A stretch of 64,000 bases of DNA from Albula goreensis (lineage: Eukaryota; Chordata; Actinopteri; Albuliformes; Albulidae), in contig CM040743.1 in the NCBI GenBank assembly GCA_022829145.1, forward strand, positions 6,678,646 to 6,742,645. Direction: 5' to 3'. How positions within the stretch are numbered: the first letter of the stretch is position 1; each line of letters opens with the position of its first letter. The notes beneath the pieces are model-generated. The model was not told where the DNA came from. It saw nothing but the letters and a program-made list of their open reading frames with translations, and did no database searches. The position numbers and the translations under genes are program-made. Below, one piece after another: positions 23,701-36,597 of this stretch.

Positions 23701-26700
23701 GCCTGTGATCTGATGACATCATCAGCCTGCTGGCTGTCCATCAAAGAACATGCAGGGAATGACCACAGATCCAGGCCATAATATCTCGCTTAAAGTGCTA
23801 GAGTTAAACCAGAGCTTCCATAGCCCGATAGCAGTAATTTACACAAGAGCTGAAGGTATCATTGTTTTATGGTCCTGTTTCTCCACATACTCATTATAGA
23901 CACGGTTTACTTGGAAGGCCATAATGCAGGATGGGGAAAAAAACCGCAGGTATACACATTCAACAGCCTTTTGTTTTCCATGCATTGTCCTCGAGACAGT
24001 TGACGCTTTATTTTCATTTCGGCGAGCTCGCCCCCGTTTGTTGATTGATATTGTTCTCGTCAGACAGACTGGACAGTTTCTCTCTATTATGTCTTAATAT
24101 GCAGTTTGTCGCTATTGATTGTGTTTTCTCCCCGAGCATAATGGAGTGTTGACTGTAGCCCGCGAGAGTCCAGGAGCTGTTTTCACTGCCTTCCCAGTGC
24201 CTCTCCTGCCTTCTTGCAGGGCTTTCTGCAGAACAGATCGCCACATCGCGGTTTCTGATTTCACTGCTTCTGTTGACACAGGGATAAGCCTAATGGCCGC
24301 CTGGACCGGTTTCCACAAGTTCCCATTCCCTTTCATCTGAGCTCAAAGTCTTATGAAGGCCACACAATTATCCCACAGTATGGAGCAAAATACATTTAGC
24401 CAATATAAACACGAGGAAAAATGACACAGTAGTAATTTAGTGAATCACAATGTGAAATGTCCAAAAAAAAAACATATATGTGGCCGGGAGTGAAGTGTAT
24501 ACGTGATGACCATGTGATCATGTCATATGACAATAAATCATATATGGAATTATATGGCGTACGCTGTGAATCACTTGTTAAATGTCAAAAATATTAGTCA
24601 TAATAGTGCATAATTCATGTGATTTTTCTTTCCTTGAGGGTAGTTCCACTCCATCACAAGCTACACCGAACTGTTGTTTGTTCGACGACAAAGAACCTGG
24701 AGCACACCCATCTCGTAGCTCGCTGACATCTGAAGGTGCTGAGCAGTGCCATTTATATTTAGAGATGCAGCGCCGTGGGTTTACTGAAGTCTTAAATGTG
24801 CTAACTGTTTAGTTTCATGCCATAATAACCAGATGTTTAAGGTGCCCGAGGAAAACAATACATTATTCAGCCCTGTCTGATGGTTGTGTTAGTTTCATAA
24901 CTGCCAAAATGCAGAGCCCCATGTTTTCATTGTGATATTGCTTCACTCACAGTCCAGGTAACAAGGGGCCCTTTTAATCCATGACTTTAGCATTGTTAGC
25001 TCACAACCATTGGCTTTCATATATGCATTGATAAGGTATAAAATACATTTTTTGAAGCATAATTTAAAAGCTGCAGTGCTGTATTTTCCAGCGCACTGTG
25101 GAGAGTCCCTTTTAGCAGACGGATGCATCTGAGTAGGGGTAGCATGTAGCCTGTCGTTTCAAATCGACAGGCCTCTGTGTTAAACTGTTGTTTTGTGTAG
25201 CCTGTCTCCGTATATGTGCGCTTCGCTAAGAGGCTACGTCCGGCTGTGATACACGCGTGCAAGCCCCACTGAGTCCTGTTTCCCCTGAGCGATGGACTGG
25301 TGGGGAGACTGGAGCCTCGGACACGGACGAGGGGCGATTTGAGTCGCCCCCAAACCCCCACTCCCCCCCCCCCTGCCCCTGCCGCTCTGTCAGTCCGTTT
25401 CACCTGAGTGAACAGGAGCCATGGACAGAGAAGATCGTTAGTCCTGCTGTATCACTGTCAGGTGCCTGCCGCTGTCAAGACCGGCCGGGGGGAGGGGTTG
25501 GTTGGGGGGGCGCAGCCGATGCTCCTGCATTCCAAATGCTTTTGGCTGTCAGTTCTGTGTCCAAAAATGACCTCAGCAGCGCTCCTCTAATGGGAGCTGA
25601 TTTCCCTCTCATTTTAAGCATAATGTCACAGTCTCTGTTTTGTTTAAAGGAAAATAATAAAAAAAAAAAATGCCATCCTCGCTGAAAATCCATGGTGATT
25701 CATTCTCTTTCTGCCATGCCTCAAAAGATTTTTTTTCAACCGTCCACACCAATAAAGAAGAGCCTTTCAAACATTTTTTTTTTTGTTTTAATGTCATATT
25801 TGAATTTGAAATCTTTGTGTGGTGTGAAGCACGGCACCCTGCTAAGTCAAAATAAAAACAGGAAATGGATAGTGGGGAGTGGGGGCGGCAGAGGTGGCAT
25901 TCGGCATTTGTTATCCGTTATCCTGCAGGTTGGAAAACATGAGATTCACGCCCTAAAAACCCCGCTTAAGTGACTGTGCTGCGGCATGCTAAAAAAATGC
26001 ACTCGGCGAACAGATGGGCCCTTCTTCGTTCGGGATCCGGGAAACGGGTGAATCCATAATCTGACATGACTGCTGCTCCCGCTTATTTCATAACCCGCCT
26101 CGCACAAGCACCAAATGTGAGATTAACCTGCAAAGAAAAAAAAGAAAAAGAAAAAAAAGGCAAATGGCAGTTACAGTAGTCTACCTTCTGCATGTGGTGG
26201 ACACTTACTTAGTGCATTGGATCAAACTTTTCACACAGTTCTGACATTCCCTGTGTTGGTTGTGTTTTTTTTTTTTGTTGTTGTTGTTGTTGTCGTGTTG
26301 CTTTTCTGACTCAATGAAAGTAACATGTTACTTGGAATAGGAACAGATGAATCCGTGGAGACAGCATTGCGCTTCCCAATACAAGGCTGGGAGTTGTAGC
26401 TTAGCCACACAGCTAAGCCTGCTGCTAAGCTACATCAGGTTGGTGGGTGGAAGACAGGAGGCAGGTAGGGAACGTCACAGGCGCTGTGGGCACAGAAAGC
26501 AGACTGACAGAAGTGTAATGCGCTATATGTCCTGAATTCTGTTTCTTTTTATTTATATGCTGTAGTTATGTTGTATCACACAGTGTGTTTTGTTGTATGA
26601 ATATGCAAGCTGTTTAACATTTCAACTCCACTATGGTCAAGCAGAAATACAACGTTGAGGTAGAAACCTTTCTACTTCTGGGTGATTGTCTGCCTACGGC

Positions 26701-26764
26701 AACATACAGTATGTATTCAGTTTGAGAAAAAAGGATATGATTATCTCCACATTATAAGTTGGAG
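23701..26764. other. unique non-coding sequence
   Basis: No supportable gene. Holds a run of 11 C at 25363-25373, a G-rich stretch at 25484-25510, an A/G tract at 26133-26158, (TTG)n at about 26276-26293, and a small 10-bp inverted repeat (GTAGCTTAGC at 26396-26405 and 26424-26433). Confidence 0.5.
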
Positions 26765-26952
26765 CAGGAATGTGCAACTCTAGTCCTGGATGACCAGTGC
26801 TTATGTGCTTGTTTTTAGTGTGCCTCAACACTCATGTCACTGATTGGCTAAGGAGTCACCTCACCTTTTCGCCAAGCCTTAAACTGGTTGTTGATTGGAT
26901 GGAAACAAAACCTGCTGCCATTGTAGCTCCCCAGGCCTTGGGGACTGTCTCC
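26765..26952. mobile_element. decayed hAT-like non-autonomous element
   Basis: Begins with 'caggaatgtgcaactctag' and 'tcctggatgacc', the form of a widespread fish element end (CAG-gtgtgcaactc-tcctgga). A degraded opposite end may be 'ctccccaggccttggggac'. Target duplication not visible. Confidence 0.45.
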
Positions 26953-27970
26953 CGTCTTTACTGAATAACATTACATAATTTTTAGACATACAGCACAGTA
27001 CTGATGAGTTTAATACAGTGCTCCAGCTCCGTGTGAAAATATGGTTTTTGAATATTTCGTTCTGGTCCCAGAATTCCTCGGTCCCCACTGCGGCCTGTAG
27101 CTCTGTCATCCGGAGCATGCTGGAAGCAGAGATGACGTTTTTGGATCACAGAGCACACCAGTCATAAATGTGTCACGTTTAAATAATCCAACAGGTATAA
27201 TTCAGGTCTGAATTATAGATGACCTGATGCATGGATAAAAAGGAGCCTTGGAAAGCGCAGAACAAGGGAGTCGGACATGTTTAATACAGAGATTTCAGTG
27301 TGAGACATGCCGGTGTCAGCAGCAAAGGGCTGTGCTGGTTCCTCGTGTGGAGGTCAGGCAGCATCATGGAGCTTTTGTGAGGTTATTTTTGTAATTAGTT
27401 TCCGTTTTGATATCAATATTCCCATATTCCCATAATGTCCGCCCCCTCCTGCCAGAACAACCCTCCGCATCCACAGATAATTCTGTTTTCCTCACACAAA
27501 ATACCAAAAAACACTGCAGAAATCATAGATCTATCAGGATATCGTAAGCCTATACATGCTTTGTGCCAGAATACAGCATAAAACCATGACCTACCTTTAA
27601 ATGCATTGAATGTGCTCTGTATCCATTGGTGCTCATGTTAATGACTGACTTCAGTGTATCACATGGGGGGGGGGGAGCAGGTGACTTATTTTTCTCACAT
27701 TCTGCACAACCCCCACCTCCCCCACATCCCAAACCTGGGCATCAGATCCCAGCACCTGCCACAACCCCCACCCCCCAACCCCCCCGCCTGCCAAATGCTT
27801 CCCTGTGCTCGGTCCAGCACCCCTGCTAACATTCACACTACAGTGTCCGGCTAATGGAGGAACAGATCACCACTTAGCATAATGTATCCTTGACATTTTT
27901 TTTGCATATCTTTCTCACCTCAGGGACATTACAGTTATTTACACGTTTATGGCGTATTTTAGTTGGAATT
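26953..27970. other. unique sequence, G/C runs
   Basis: No gene. A run of 11 G lies at 27665-27675, and C-rich sequence at about 27710-27790 could form quadruplexes on the opposite strand. Confidence 0.5.
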
Positions 27971-28090
27971 AGAGCAAGGGAATTCACCTTTTTTGCTTTG
28001 GCAAAACATTCAGCTGTATAAATGGATAGTGTGTTAAAATGTAAGTTGTAAAGTTCCTCTAAGTAAGGATGTCTGATAAATACCTGTAAC
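27971..28090 (+). mobile_element. SINE tail fragment
   Basis: 'agagcaaggg', 'ttgctttggcaaaacattca', 'gctgtataaatggatag' and 'ctaagtaaggatgtctgata' match the 3' half of the SINE at 62.3 kb. The tRNA-like head is missing. Confidence 0.6.
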
Positions 28091-29370
28091 GGCTTTAAGT
28101 CTGCAACAGTGGAACATTGCTGCAGTGTCTGTTGTCTTGTTCTCCTTGATGCTGTATGTCTGCAGTCATTGAAAGGAAGTAAAATTGCCAGCGGTAGAAA
28201 TTATCTGAAGAAGTAAGGGTCATTTTGATTAGATTAGACTAGTTGGTCCTCCACTTTGGTCTCCATGTTAACATTGTGTTGAGGTTCCACAGTCACAACC
28301 AATCACGTTCCAATATTTAAATGAGGTGAGGGGGGTCCTCATCCACTCCTGACATGAATTGACTGAATTCCTCTGGTGTGAGTTATCATTATTTTTGAAA
28401 CATTACTTCTAGTATCTCTAAAGAATAAAGACAGAATAATGACAGATGTTTTTTTTTTAAAGAGCTGAAGTATGGACATTCCTGTAACACTGCAACAGAA
28501 GCTCTGATGTTAACATCACAAATTCCCTGTCAGACTCTAAAAGGGTCCAAGACCTTGATGCTTCTAGAAGCCTCATAACTTCCATATCGCCAGACAGAAT
28601 TAATCGAAAGGCTCATTGGTCAAGGTGACTAGGCTGAGTAGCCGATGCCTCTCCTCATGAGAGATAACAGGAAGCATTCATGAGTGAACTCCGTGTCTGT
28701 TGGGCCCGTAATGCAACCCCTCATTATTTCTTGTGGCATCGCATCTTGGCTGCCCGAGTGAGTTGTGGAAGCGTAATACTCAAGGGCCCATAACACCTTT
28801 TTGTCTTTTGGGAATCTTTCCAAAATGCAAGCAAAAAAAAAAAGATAAAAAATTCAGCACCGTGCTGACTATCCTAAATCTGTATGCTGAGCGAAAAAGA
28901 TTTAGCTAAACAGCTGCAGCAGAAGAGAAATACCCCCCTCCCCATATCCCACCGCCCTCATCTTTATTTCTAAAAATAGAATGGTACCATACACACAGTC
29001 TTTGTATGGCTAGCTGACGCTGTAGACGTTGCTTGATCAGGTGTAGTCATTCTAAGGCTGGGCCCAACCCAGCGCTGTCAGGGGTTGACAGAAGGCGGCA
29101 TGTCGCTGTCAGCAAGTTCAGCGAAATCCACCAGTAAAGCTGGATCATCAAATTCGTCCTGTAGATGCTCTTTTAGATTGGATTAGAGGAGCCTTAAGAA
29201 GTATGAACCTGGCAGCATTTTGATCGTTCCCATGCAAAGCTAGCCCTCAATACAGCCCTCCTCAGAAGCGAAAGGGCCTCCCGGGTGGCTCGCCCCACGG
29301 AAACACTGGTTCAGTTTATGGTTCCTGTGGTCTGATGCTAGATGCGCCAGCCCAGAACATGATCTGTGAT
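28091..29370. other. unique non-coding sequence
   Basis: No gene or recognisable mobile element. Short A-run at about 28831-28841. Confidence 0.5.
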
Positions 29371-29500
29371 TTGTCCAGTGGTCCAGTGAGCACACATGAT
29401 TGGTCCAGCAGTCCAGTGAACACATAAGATTGATCTAGTGGTTCAGTGAACACACGTGATTGGTCCAGTGGTCTAGTGAACACGTGTGATTGGTCCACTT
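29371..29500. repeat. 30-bp minisatellite, about 4.3 copies
   Basis: Units start at 29371, 29401, 29431 and 29461 with a partial at 29491. Each reads approximately 'tggtccagtggtc' then 'cagtgaacacacgtgat', with 3-6 differences between units. Because the period is a multiple of three, the minus strand reads as a ten-residue repeat (DQSxVFTxPL type), but nothing else supports a protein. Confidence 0.92.
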
Positions 29501-31160
29501 AGTTTGCCTGTACCAGCTATGTGTGAGAACACAACCGGGTGGACCACAATGTAAAGAATAAGTGGCAGTCGGTACATGAGGAGGGAGGGGAAAAAAAAAT
29601 CTGTGATAAATACTGGTTTGAAAAAAGGAGACAGGGCAGTTTTGCTGGAAAAAATATTGTTTCTGGCTGGCTCTTATCAAGCAGCAGGGGAATGAAGAGA
29701 AAACAAGGAGACTTGTAGAGCTTGCTAATGAGTAAAATACCTGCTGCCAAGGTCGCTCGAAATCCGCCAATGTCAAACCCGCTGGTGTTCGCAACTTTAC
29801 CTCTAACACCGCGCGTGTCTGCCTGTGTTTGAAACTAATCTCGCTGAAATGTGTGGGGATACTTCACCGATTGGCAGCTTCCGTCAACGTCCTTCTTTTT
29901 TTGTTCTTTACCCTCTCGTCAGCCGGGCGTAATTAAAGCTTGCAAATGTGTCGGTCTATTGTTCTAATCAGCCGGGTGTGCTGAGAGGCGAATTTATACC
30001 TGAAGCTCAGAGCGCCACCCCCTCCCCCCCTCACGGATAACGCTTGGATGCACTTGGTGCCAGCAATAGGAAAGGGATGGCTTATCTACTCTGTGTGTCA
30101 GTCAGAGAATTTGTCAGTGTGAAGCAGTGGCTTCTGGGAGGACAGCAAACGTGCAGCACTTCATTTTCTGCCAGTGCCTCGTCTGACATAGACAGAAATG
30201 GTAATTAGGGGCATGCCTTTTCTACTCAGATGTCTGGATTTCTGGGTGAGGGAACTCCTTTATTTATTTAATTTACTTTATTTGACTCTTTTTTTTTCTC
30301 TCGCTGCAATTCCTGGTATTTGTGGGTCTTCAAGAATCCAGTGGAGTTGATTATTTTGGCTGATCCAGGGTGCTGAATATGCTTCGCTGTCTCTATCTCA
30401 GCCTTGAAAAAAAAAAAAAAATGTGCCTGTTTACATGTCTCATGCTTGTATTTACTTCAGGCCAGGATGTTTTTTGTTTCCCATGAAAAGATAGCTGTAT
30501 AGATAGACAGAAAATGTCTGCACGTCATTCATAGACGGAGGAATTTTTAATCCCAAGGAGACAGGGGCAGCAGCAAGACCTGAAAACGCGGTTTCGGTCT
30601 CGCTCTGATAAAAGGGAACCACACACAGTCCTGGGATAAGCAGTTATAAGCTGGCCATGTGTTTGACTGTAGGGGGTCAGCTGGTCATTGCTTGGGGCAA
30701 TGGAAATTCCAGCAGGGGTACGGCATGTACCCCTTTCCATCCCTAATTGAGGGACTCGCATGTTGGCGGCGTCTGAGGCATGCCGGGAGGGTGGGGGTGG
30801 TGTTTAGGCTTTAAGGCGAGGACAAGGCTCCGCTGACAGCTGCTAACGGCCGGAATGCGCGGATTGGCTGCACGGCCTGGTGGGAGGAGTCAAGGGCTGC
30901 TGTGGGGCTCGTGGCCCTCCTCCCCCAAAAAATGTACCCCCTCTTATACTGATGCCTCCCCACCCCAACCTAACAACCCCTTTGGCTTTTAGCTGGATGG
31001 TGTGTGTTGAAGGTGTCCATCAACACTGGCCTGAGATCAGTTTTGTGTTTCTGTTCCTCATGGTTAGGAATAGGGTTTGGCCAGACTTTCCTGGTCCCAC
31101 GTCAGTGTTCAAGCTTCCTGTTAACAGGCCCTATTTTTCAAGAGTGGGTTGAAGCCGGAG
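29501..31160. other. unique sequence with a possible regulatory stretch
   Basis: No gene. Between about 29915 and 30010 are TAATTA (29930-29935), the octamer-like TGCAAAT (29941-29947) and ATTGTT (29958-29963), between two copies of 'cagccgggygt'. This is suggestive of an enhancer but weak. An A15 run lies at 30407-30421. Confidence 0.4.
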
Positions 31161-31161
31161 C

Positions 31162-31507
31162 AGGCCATAACGTCTTATATATTTCATTCTGATTATAACA
31201 GAATGATATCTTTATGTTGATATCTTTTATATCATGATATCTGTTTTACTGCTTGAGGTGAACAGACAAAATCTGTTCCTCTTCCTCTAGTAAACATCTA
31301 GTAAAGCTTAGCTATTGAGAATGGCTGAATTTCAAAATTGATCAGGCTCTCGTCTTTGTTACAAAGTATGTTTATCATCTGTATTTACTGTTCAGAGTAG
31401 ATTAAATTCTTTGTTAGCGTATCTATGCATATATCATAATGTTTGTTGATATTTAGAACAGCCTGTATAATTATTGTGATATCGATCTGTCATATCGCCC
31501 TGCCCTG
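31162..31507. mobile_element. decayed hAT-like element (GGGCGATAT family)
   Basis: The right end, read on the minus strand, is 'cagggcgatatgacag' followed by 'atcgatatcac', a pattern common at the ends of fish non-autonomous elements. The interior is rich in GATATC/ATGATAT. A possible 7-of-8 target duplication (GCCGGAGC at 31154-31161, GCTGGAGC at 31508-31515) supports these limits, but the left terminal repeat is poor. Confidence 0.45.
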
Positions 31508-33375
31508 GCTGGAGCATGGTTAGTTCATTCTCTCCTCTTTTCCCACGGGTGTTTTCTCCCTGTCACACATGCCCGAAAAAAAAAAAAAAAAAAAAACTCA
31601 GAGCAGGCAGGGGAGACGTCCGTCTGTACACGTCCCAGCGGAGGTAGCTGAGAGCATAGACACACCGGTTGGGCTGTGAGCAGCCCCAGAGTACAGCGGG
31701 AAGCAGCAACGGTGGCTGGGGATCGCAAGCTGGAGGCGTGAAGCCTGACGGCCTCCTGGTACAGAGACAGGCCCAGCCCACATCTCTCTCTGGAGAAGCA
31801 GAGAGAGAAAGGGAGAGAGGGAGAGAGAGATGGGGAAAAAAAATCAAAATGGAAGTCAGAAAGAACGTTCCAGCACATTTTATAATGTTTTATCCCTCAT
31901 GAAAGATTTATGGCCTTAGCTGTTTAACTCAAGCAACTTGGGTACCTCCACTTCATGTGGCGCAGTCTACCGTCTTAATGTGGTGCAGTGAATTCTGGGG
32001 GAGCAGTCTACCGGTACGTAATTGTGGCAGAGGAGAGCCATGTCTACATCTACTCTGGTGTGCGTGTTTTTGTGTGTGTGTGCGTGTGTGTGTGTCTGAG
32101 TGTCTGTGTCTTTGTGTTTGTGTGCATATGTGCATGTGTGTGTTTTGTGTGTGTGTGTGTGTGTGCTTTATTATGGCCCTCTCAACTGCTTTGCCAGATG
32201 AACTAACATATGCAGTCGGAAATGCAGACCACAAGTGAAAAACCATCACGCCTTCACGAAAAAATCAAATAGCCTCCAGAAACAGTATGATATATTGGCG
32301 GACATAAATATAGTCGGGAACCGCAAAGAAATAAATTTTATCCCCTCTCTCTGGGAAGTGTAGTAAAATGAGGAAATTGCACAGGAAGATTGAGATCAGA
32401 TATCGTCTTCTGTTTGGCCCGAAAGTAGAGGTCCATATGAAGCAAAACACTACCCACTGGTTAACCATATTGGGTCAGGGGTCCCCAGTCCTGGTCCTGC
32501 CAACCCACTGGGTCTCGGGGGCTCTAAAGGGCCCACTTCACTCGATCTGACACTTTTTTATTACATCCTGTAGTTTTCAACAAAAATTGGGTTGCTCAAT
32601 GAACCAAGTCCGAGAATTGAAATTTCACTGTGGCATGTCAGTTCTTGACTAGTATGACTATTTTGTCTGGCAACATTTCTTACATCTTCATACAGCTAAT
32701 TCCCCACGTCTTGTGGGGTCCAAGTTCTTGGATATTCAATGGGAGTGACGTTGCTGTCCTATTCCTTAAGAGTATACAGTAAATGAGGGGGCATTGCTTT
32801 TGTAATTAGCTCTGTGAATGGCTGCATAACCCATTCTGCGCTTCTGTGCTTTGGAGTTTATTTTTGTCAATAAAAACAGAAAGTGAAATTTGCTGGAGGG
32901 GGTATTTACCCGATCAGTTAAACTAATTGATTGCACAGTTACCTCGCCTCGCCTGGTTTCCTGGATCAAAATTGTTTGCCAATTTTTGTTGAAATAGAAA
33001 CCGGCACACCTCCTGTGGCGCTCCAGTACCATGGGCCTAAGGACCGGTGGTACAGAGCAAAATCACTCCCAGAATATTTCTCCTTTAGGAGTGGATTCGC
33101 TCAGCCTGGAGTCCTCGGGGGGGGCGGTAGTGCCGCAGTTGAATTATGGGTAATTGACAGTTCATCTATTATTTTCTGTTTTTTTTTTTTTAGCAGTCAT
33201 TGTATGTGGCTCAGGTGTCTACTTCATCCCAGTGTTCCTGGTGCTGATTTCGTTTATTTAGCTGGAGTGTATTGTTTCTAAGACAGAGAGAGAGAGAGAG
33301 GGAGAGAGAGAGAAGAGCGGGTAAGAGAACGAAAGGTGATTACATCCCTACTGTGAAGTCTTTTCCGCAGCCTCC
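31508..33375. other. unique sequence with simple repeats
   Basis: Contains A21 at 31576-31596, purine tract 31799-31830, GT-rich stretch 32057-32166, and (AG)n at 33283-33315. At 32476-32500 the phrase 'caggggtccccagtcctgg' resembles one end of a hAT-like element, without a partner. No gene. Confidence 0.5.
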
Positions 33376-33379
33376 AAGA

Positions 33380-33620
33380 ATTCGTCAAAAAGGAAATAAT
33401 AAATTCCTTATCTGAATATAACACTTTTATCCGACGAAAGAAGAAGAAGAAAAAAAAGATTAGATTGGAATGTCATTATAAAGCAATATATTTGTCGGTG
33501 CTGGAATTGACTTCTCTTGGTGCGCCAGCCGGGGAAATGGAGATTAAAATAATTTATTGATATCGCAGCAACCGAGATATTGGGATTTTAATCAAAAACC
33601 TCAACCGCTAATCACAAAAT
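33380..33620. promoter_or_regulatory. AT-rich block, possible conserved non-coding element
   Basis: Repeat-poor, with homeodomain-type cores ('aataatttattgatat', 'gggattttaatc') and no coding frame. The resemblance to vertebrate conserved enhancers is only in texture. Low confidence. Confidence 0.22.
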
Positions 33621-33683
33621 ACAAACCGGGCTGTGGTTGTGCGCTGAAGGAAATCCATCACTGGGCACGCTGTGGGAGATCTT

Positions 33684-33717
33684 CCCTCTGGTACATTTGT
33701 ACATTTGTACCAGAGGG
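33684..33717. repeat. 12-bp perfect inverted repeat
   Basis: CCCTCTGGTACA at 33684-33695 pairs exactly with 33706-33717 around a ten-base loop, which itself contains TGTACA. Could fold as a small hairpin. No T-run follows that would suggest an RNA terminator. Confidence 0.8.
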
Positions 33718-34332
33718 TTTCTCTTCTCCGAAATGTCTGTGTACAACAGTCATACCCATGTAGGAATATTACATGAAGCACTCTAACCTTTTAGACACGA
33801 GTAAAATGTACAATTACTAGATTATGTAGATTACAGTTTTTTTTATTTAAAGACTTTCTCTTTTTGCCAATATTCAGAACAAAATTCTTGTCTTAGTGAC
33901 ATGTTTTTCTAAAAATAAAATTCCTTGGGATTCTTCCGAGGCCTTTTCAAACAATAGCCGTATGTACAGATCTTAAGTATTTCAAGTATGTGTTTGACCA
34001 TGGTCTGAATACCATAGATATTGACTCACAGACATGGCGCATTGTGGCCCTGTGGAAGTGCATTAGCAATGGTGGGCTTCTATAAGCAGTCTCACTCAGG
34101 CCATGTCACTGTGCAGGCTTTTAGCTGGAAACCGCAGGGAGCCACAAGCATTCTCAACAGCTTGTTTGGAAACAGAAGCTCACAGAACCTTTGTCGTGTC
34201 CCTCTTTCGGCCCTCACATGCGGGCATATTGCAGTGTGATGCAGGAGTCTGACTCAGATGCACCACCGTGGTCAGTGTGCTTTAATTTCTTTCGCAGTGT
34301 GATGGATTGTTCAGTCACACTGCTGGCAGTGG

Positions 34333-34370
<38 letters not shown>

Positions 34371-34855
34371 TGTGTGTGCATGTGTTATCACCTATAGAGA
34401 AACACTCAGACATGTACATACAGTAAACATGCACCCACACACATGCACTTGTATATAGTGTAGCAATGCACTGCTATGTGTGAGTTTACTGTATTTGTCT
34501 GTCCGTTCGTATTTGTTTCTATAACTGATAACGTGTAGCATAGCAGTTCTCCGCTCAGCCTGTTTTGAGTCCGTGGCAGACTGGAATGATGACCTTCCCT
34601 TTGAGTGAGGGCCCTGGACAGAGAGCAGGGGGAGCGAGCTGGGAGACTCCAGTGGGCGGCACGTGTTGCTTGGCGGCCGTTATTCTCTGCATGCGCCGTC
34701 TTCGTGGAGGCCGCGTGCCAGCCGAGCGTCACATGATCAAACAGGAGCAGAGAGGCAGGGGTGAGAAGGGGGCGATTCTTCTCAAGGGGGCAGGAGAACT
34801 CAGGACCATCACCTTGCACCCGAGCTGCCACCGCAAGTCCCGAGTTCAAATTTAG
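33718..34855. other. unique sequence with (GT)n
   Basis: No gene. A (GT)n microsatellite spans 34337-34378. Raised CpG at 34650-34735 is short. 'gagttcaaattt' near 34842 resembles a B box but has no tRNA context. Confidence 0.5.
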
Positions 34856-34859
34856 ATCC

Positions 34860-35350
34860 GTGACTCATAAATAACCGGCGCTGCTCGCCGCCTGCCTCTA
34901 TGCTAATGCCGTTATAATTCATCGGTAATCCTTGAGGAGATTTCGGCATGGTGATTGACCTTGCCATGTGCCTGTGACAGGGGTTGGTGGGGGTGGGTTG
35001 GAGGGGCATTTTGGGGGTGGAGGTAATTGATTTTATGCAAGACCTGATAGCAAAAGTCTATGGGGGTTTCTCCAATGCAGTGTCTCACCTCAGAGGCGCA
35101 CGCTAATCTCATAAATAGAAATAAAAACATGCGTCGATTTTGCATATCCTCTCTTTTACAGCGCCCGTGTCCTTCCCAGCCCCAATCCAAAAAATGTGCC
35201 TGGTGGAGATAGGCTTTTGTTACTCTTGCCTGATTGTCATGTCTGTTTATATATTGATTAGGGTCTGTTTTGCATCACCATTGTCTGGGCTCTGATTAGC
35301 ATTGACAGGTACTTGCAGAGGTAATTGTTGTGATGCGCTGTTTGTTTGTG
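34860..35350. promoter_or_regulatory. repeat-free block, possible conserved non-coding element
   Basis: Contains 'tatgctaatgccgttataat', 'ttgcatatcc' and several ATTA cores, without repeats or coding frames. Conserved-enhancer-like in composition, but unproven. Confidence 0.22.
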
Positions 35351-35823
35351 AAAAGTTTGGTGTCATCCCTCTTCAAGAAGTAAGAAGATTCCCATCACGC
35401 TACATATATGTGTCTGAATTCTAAAAGCCTGAATTCTAAAAGTATCACACAATTTCAAAAGTTGTAGGACTTGTGTTATTGTAGAATCCTGAATGTAATT
35501 TCTAATCCTGAAAGTGTTATTGGATTCTGAAGTTGTTTTGATTCTCTTTGTGTTCTTACATGTCACTAGAATGTAATGATAATTTTAAGTGTACTTTATG
35601 TAGGGAGGAAACTTTCGGGTGCATCATGTGTTATTTATTGCACTGTGTGAATATTTACATGGACTGCAGTGTGGAGAGTCACCGTGAGCAACGTAACCGC
35701 GCAGCATGACTGCTCACTTTAAAGGGAATGTCAGAGTTGGAAGTGTGGATCTGGTGAGAACAAGTTGTTGTGGAAATGAAACAAATGAATCAAAAGAAAA
35801 TAAATTATCAAAATCAGAACCTG

Positions 35824-36337
35824 ATTCATGAGACTGAAATGGATGTTGCTGAAATCAGTTTATTATGATTAATGAATGAATATAAACACAGTGAAAATTC
35901 ATTAATTATGTCCTGGCGAGACTAGGAAAAGAACAAGTGTACACAGCGTGCCTGACAGAGTGGAGTCAAGTCAGTGAAAATTCCTTAATTATGTCCTGAA
36001 AGAGTGAGAGTGAGTCAAGGGACAGAGTGAGAATTAACAGAGAGAATTAACGCTAGTGTGCAATGACTCAGACTGAAAATATAGACACCATTTGTTGTAT
36101 GTCGGTGGCCCTTACAGAACATTCTGTATAGACTGACCAACTTCCAAAACATCTCTTCAAGCAACGGAACCTAAAGTGATCAGAAAATCCCTAACCTTGC
36201 AACATATCCAAGTTATACATTATTAAACAAATCTGTATTATATTTACATTAAATCCTGTTCATGCTGTAGCTGATAAGCCCCCAAGGTGGCTGCGGTGAT
36301 TTCCTGTTCTGCGTGTGTGTGTGTGTGTATATATATA
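35824..36337 (+). repeat. dispersed direct repeat, copy 1, with (GT)n end
   Basis: Positions 35824-36310 align with copy 2 at 38203-38605 at roughly 85-90% in the ungapped parts ('attcatgagactgaaatgg' at the start, 'gcggtgatttcctgttct' at the end). Copy 1 has about 85 extra bases from an internal repeat of 'cagtgaaaattc' (about 35889 and 35972). (GT)n then (TA)n follow directly. Not recognised as a named family. No coding frame. Confidence 0.85.
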
Positions 36338-36389
36338 TTTATTATGACTTATTATGCCAAGGCTGAGCCTTCATACTCTGACATTAGAG

Positions 36390-36565
36390 GCTGGGCTGTG
36401 AATGGTGTAATTGTTAGATTCCTGTGTATGCAAGTCTAGAGGTTTCAGGTTTGATCCCAGTAAATGATAGCTGCCATCTGCCATCATACCCTTGAGCATG
36501 GCTCTTCATATTGATCAAGGTACTGATATTACTTCAGTAAAATGATCCAGCTGTATAAACACATT
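36390..36565 (+). mobile_element. tRNA-derived SINE
   Basis: B box GGTTTGATCCC at 36448-36458, then 'cccttgagcatggctcttca' and 'ccagctgtataaacac'. Plus orientation. It lies immediately after the first direct repeat and its microsatellite. Confidence 0.65.
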
Positions 36566-36597
36566 GTATGATGAAATATATTGTGATGCAGTGACAG

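Noticed and set aside
26101-26165. Strong minus-strand acceptor-like tract (pyrimidine run then TTTGCAG)
   Set aside because: The following frames close within 15 codons and no donor is convincing. Probably an A/G simple tract read backwards.
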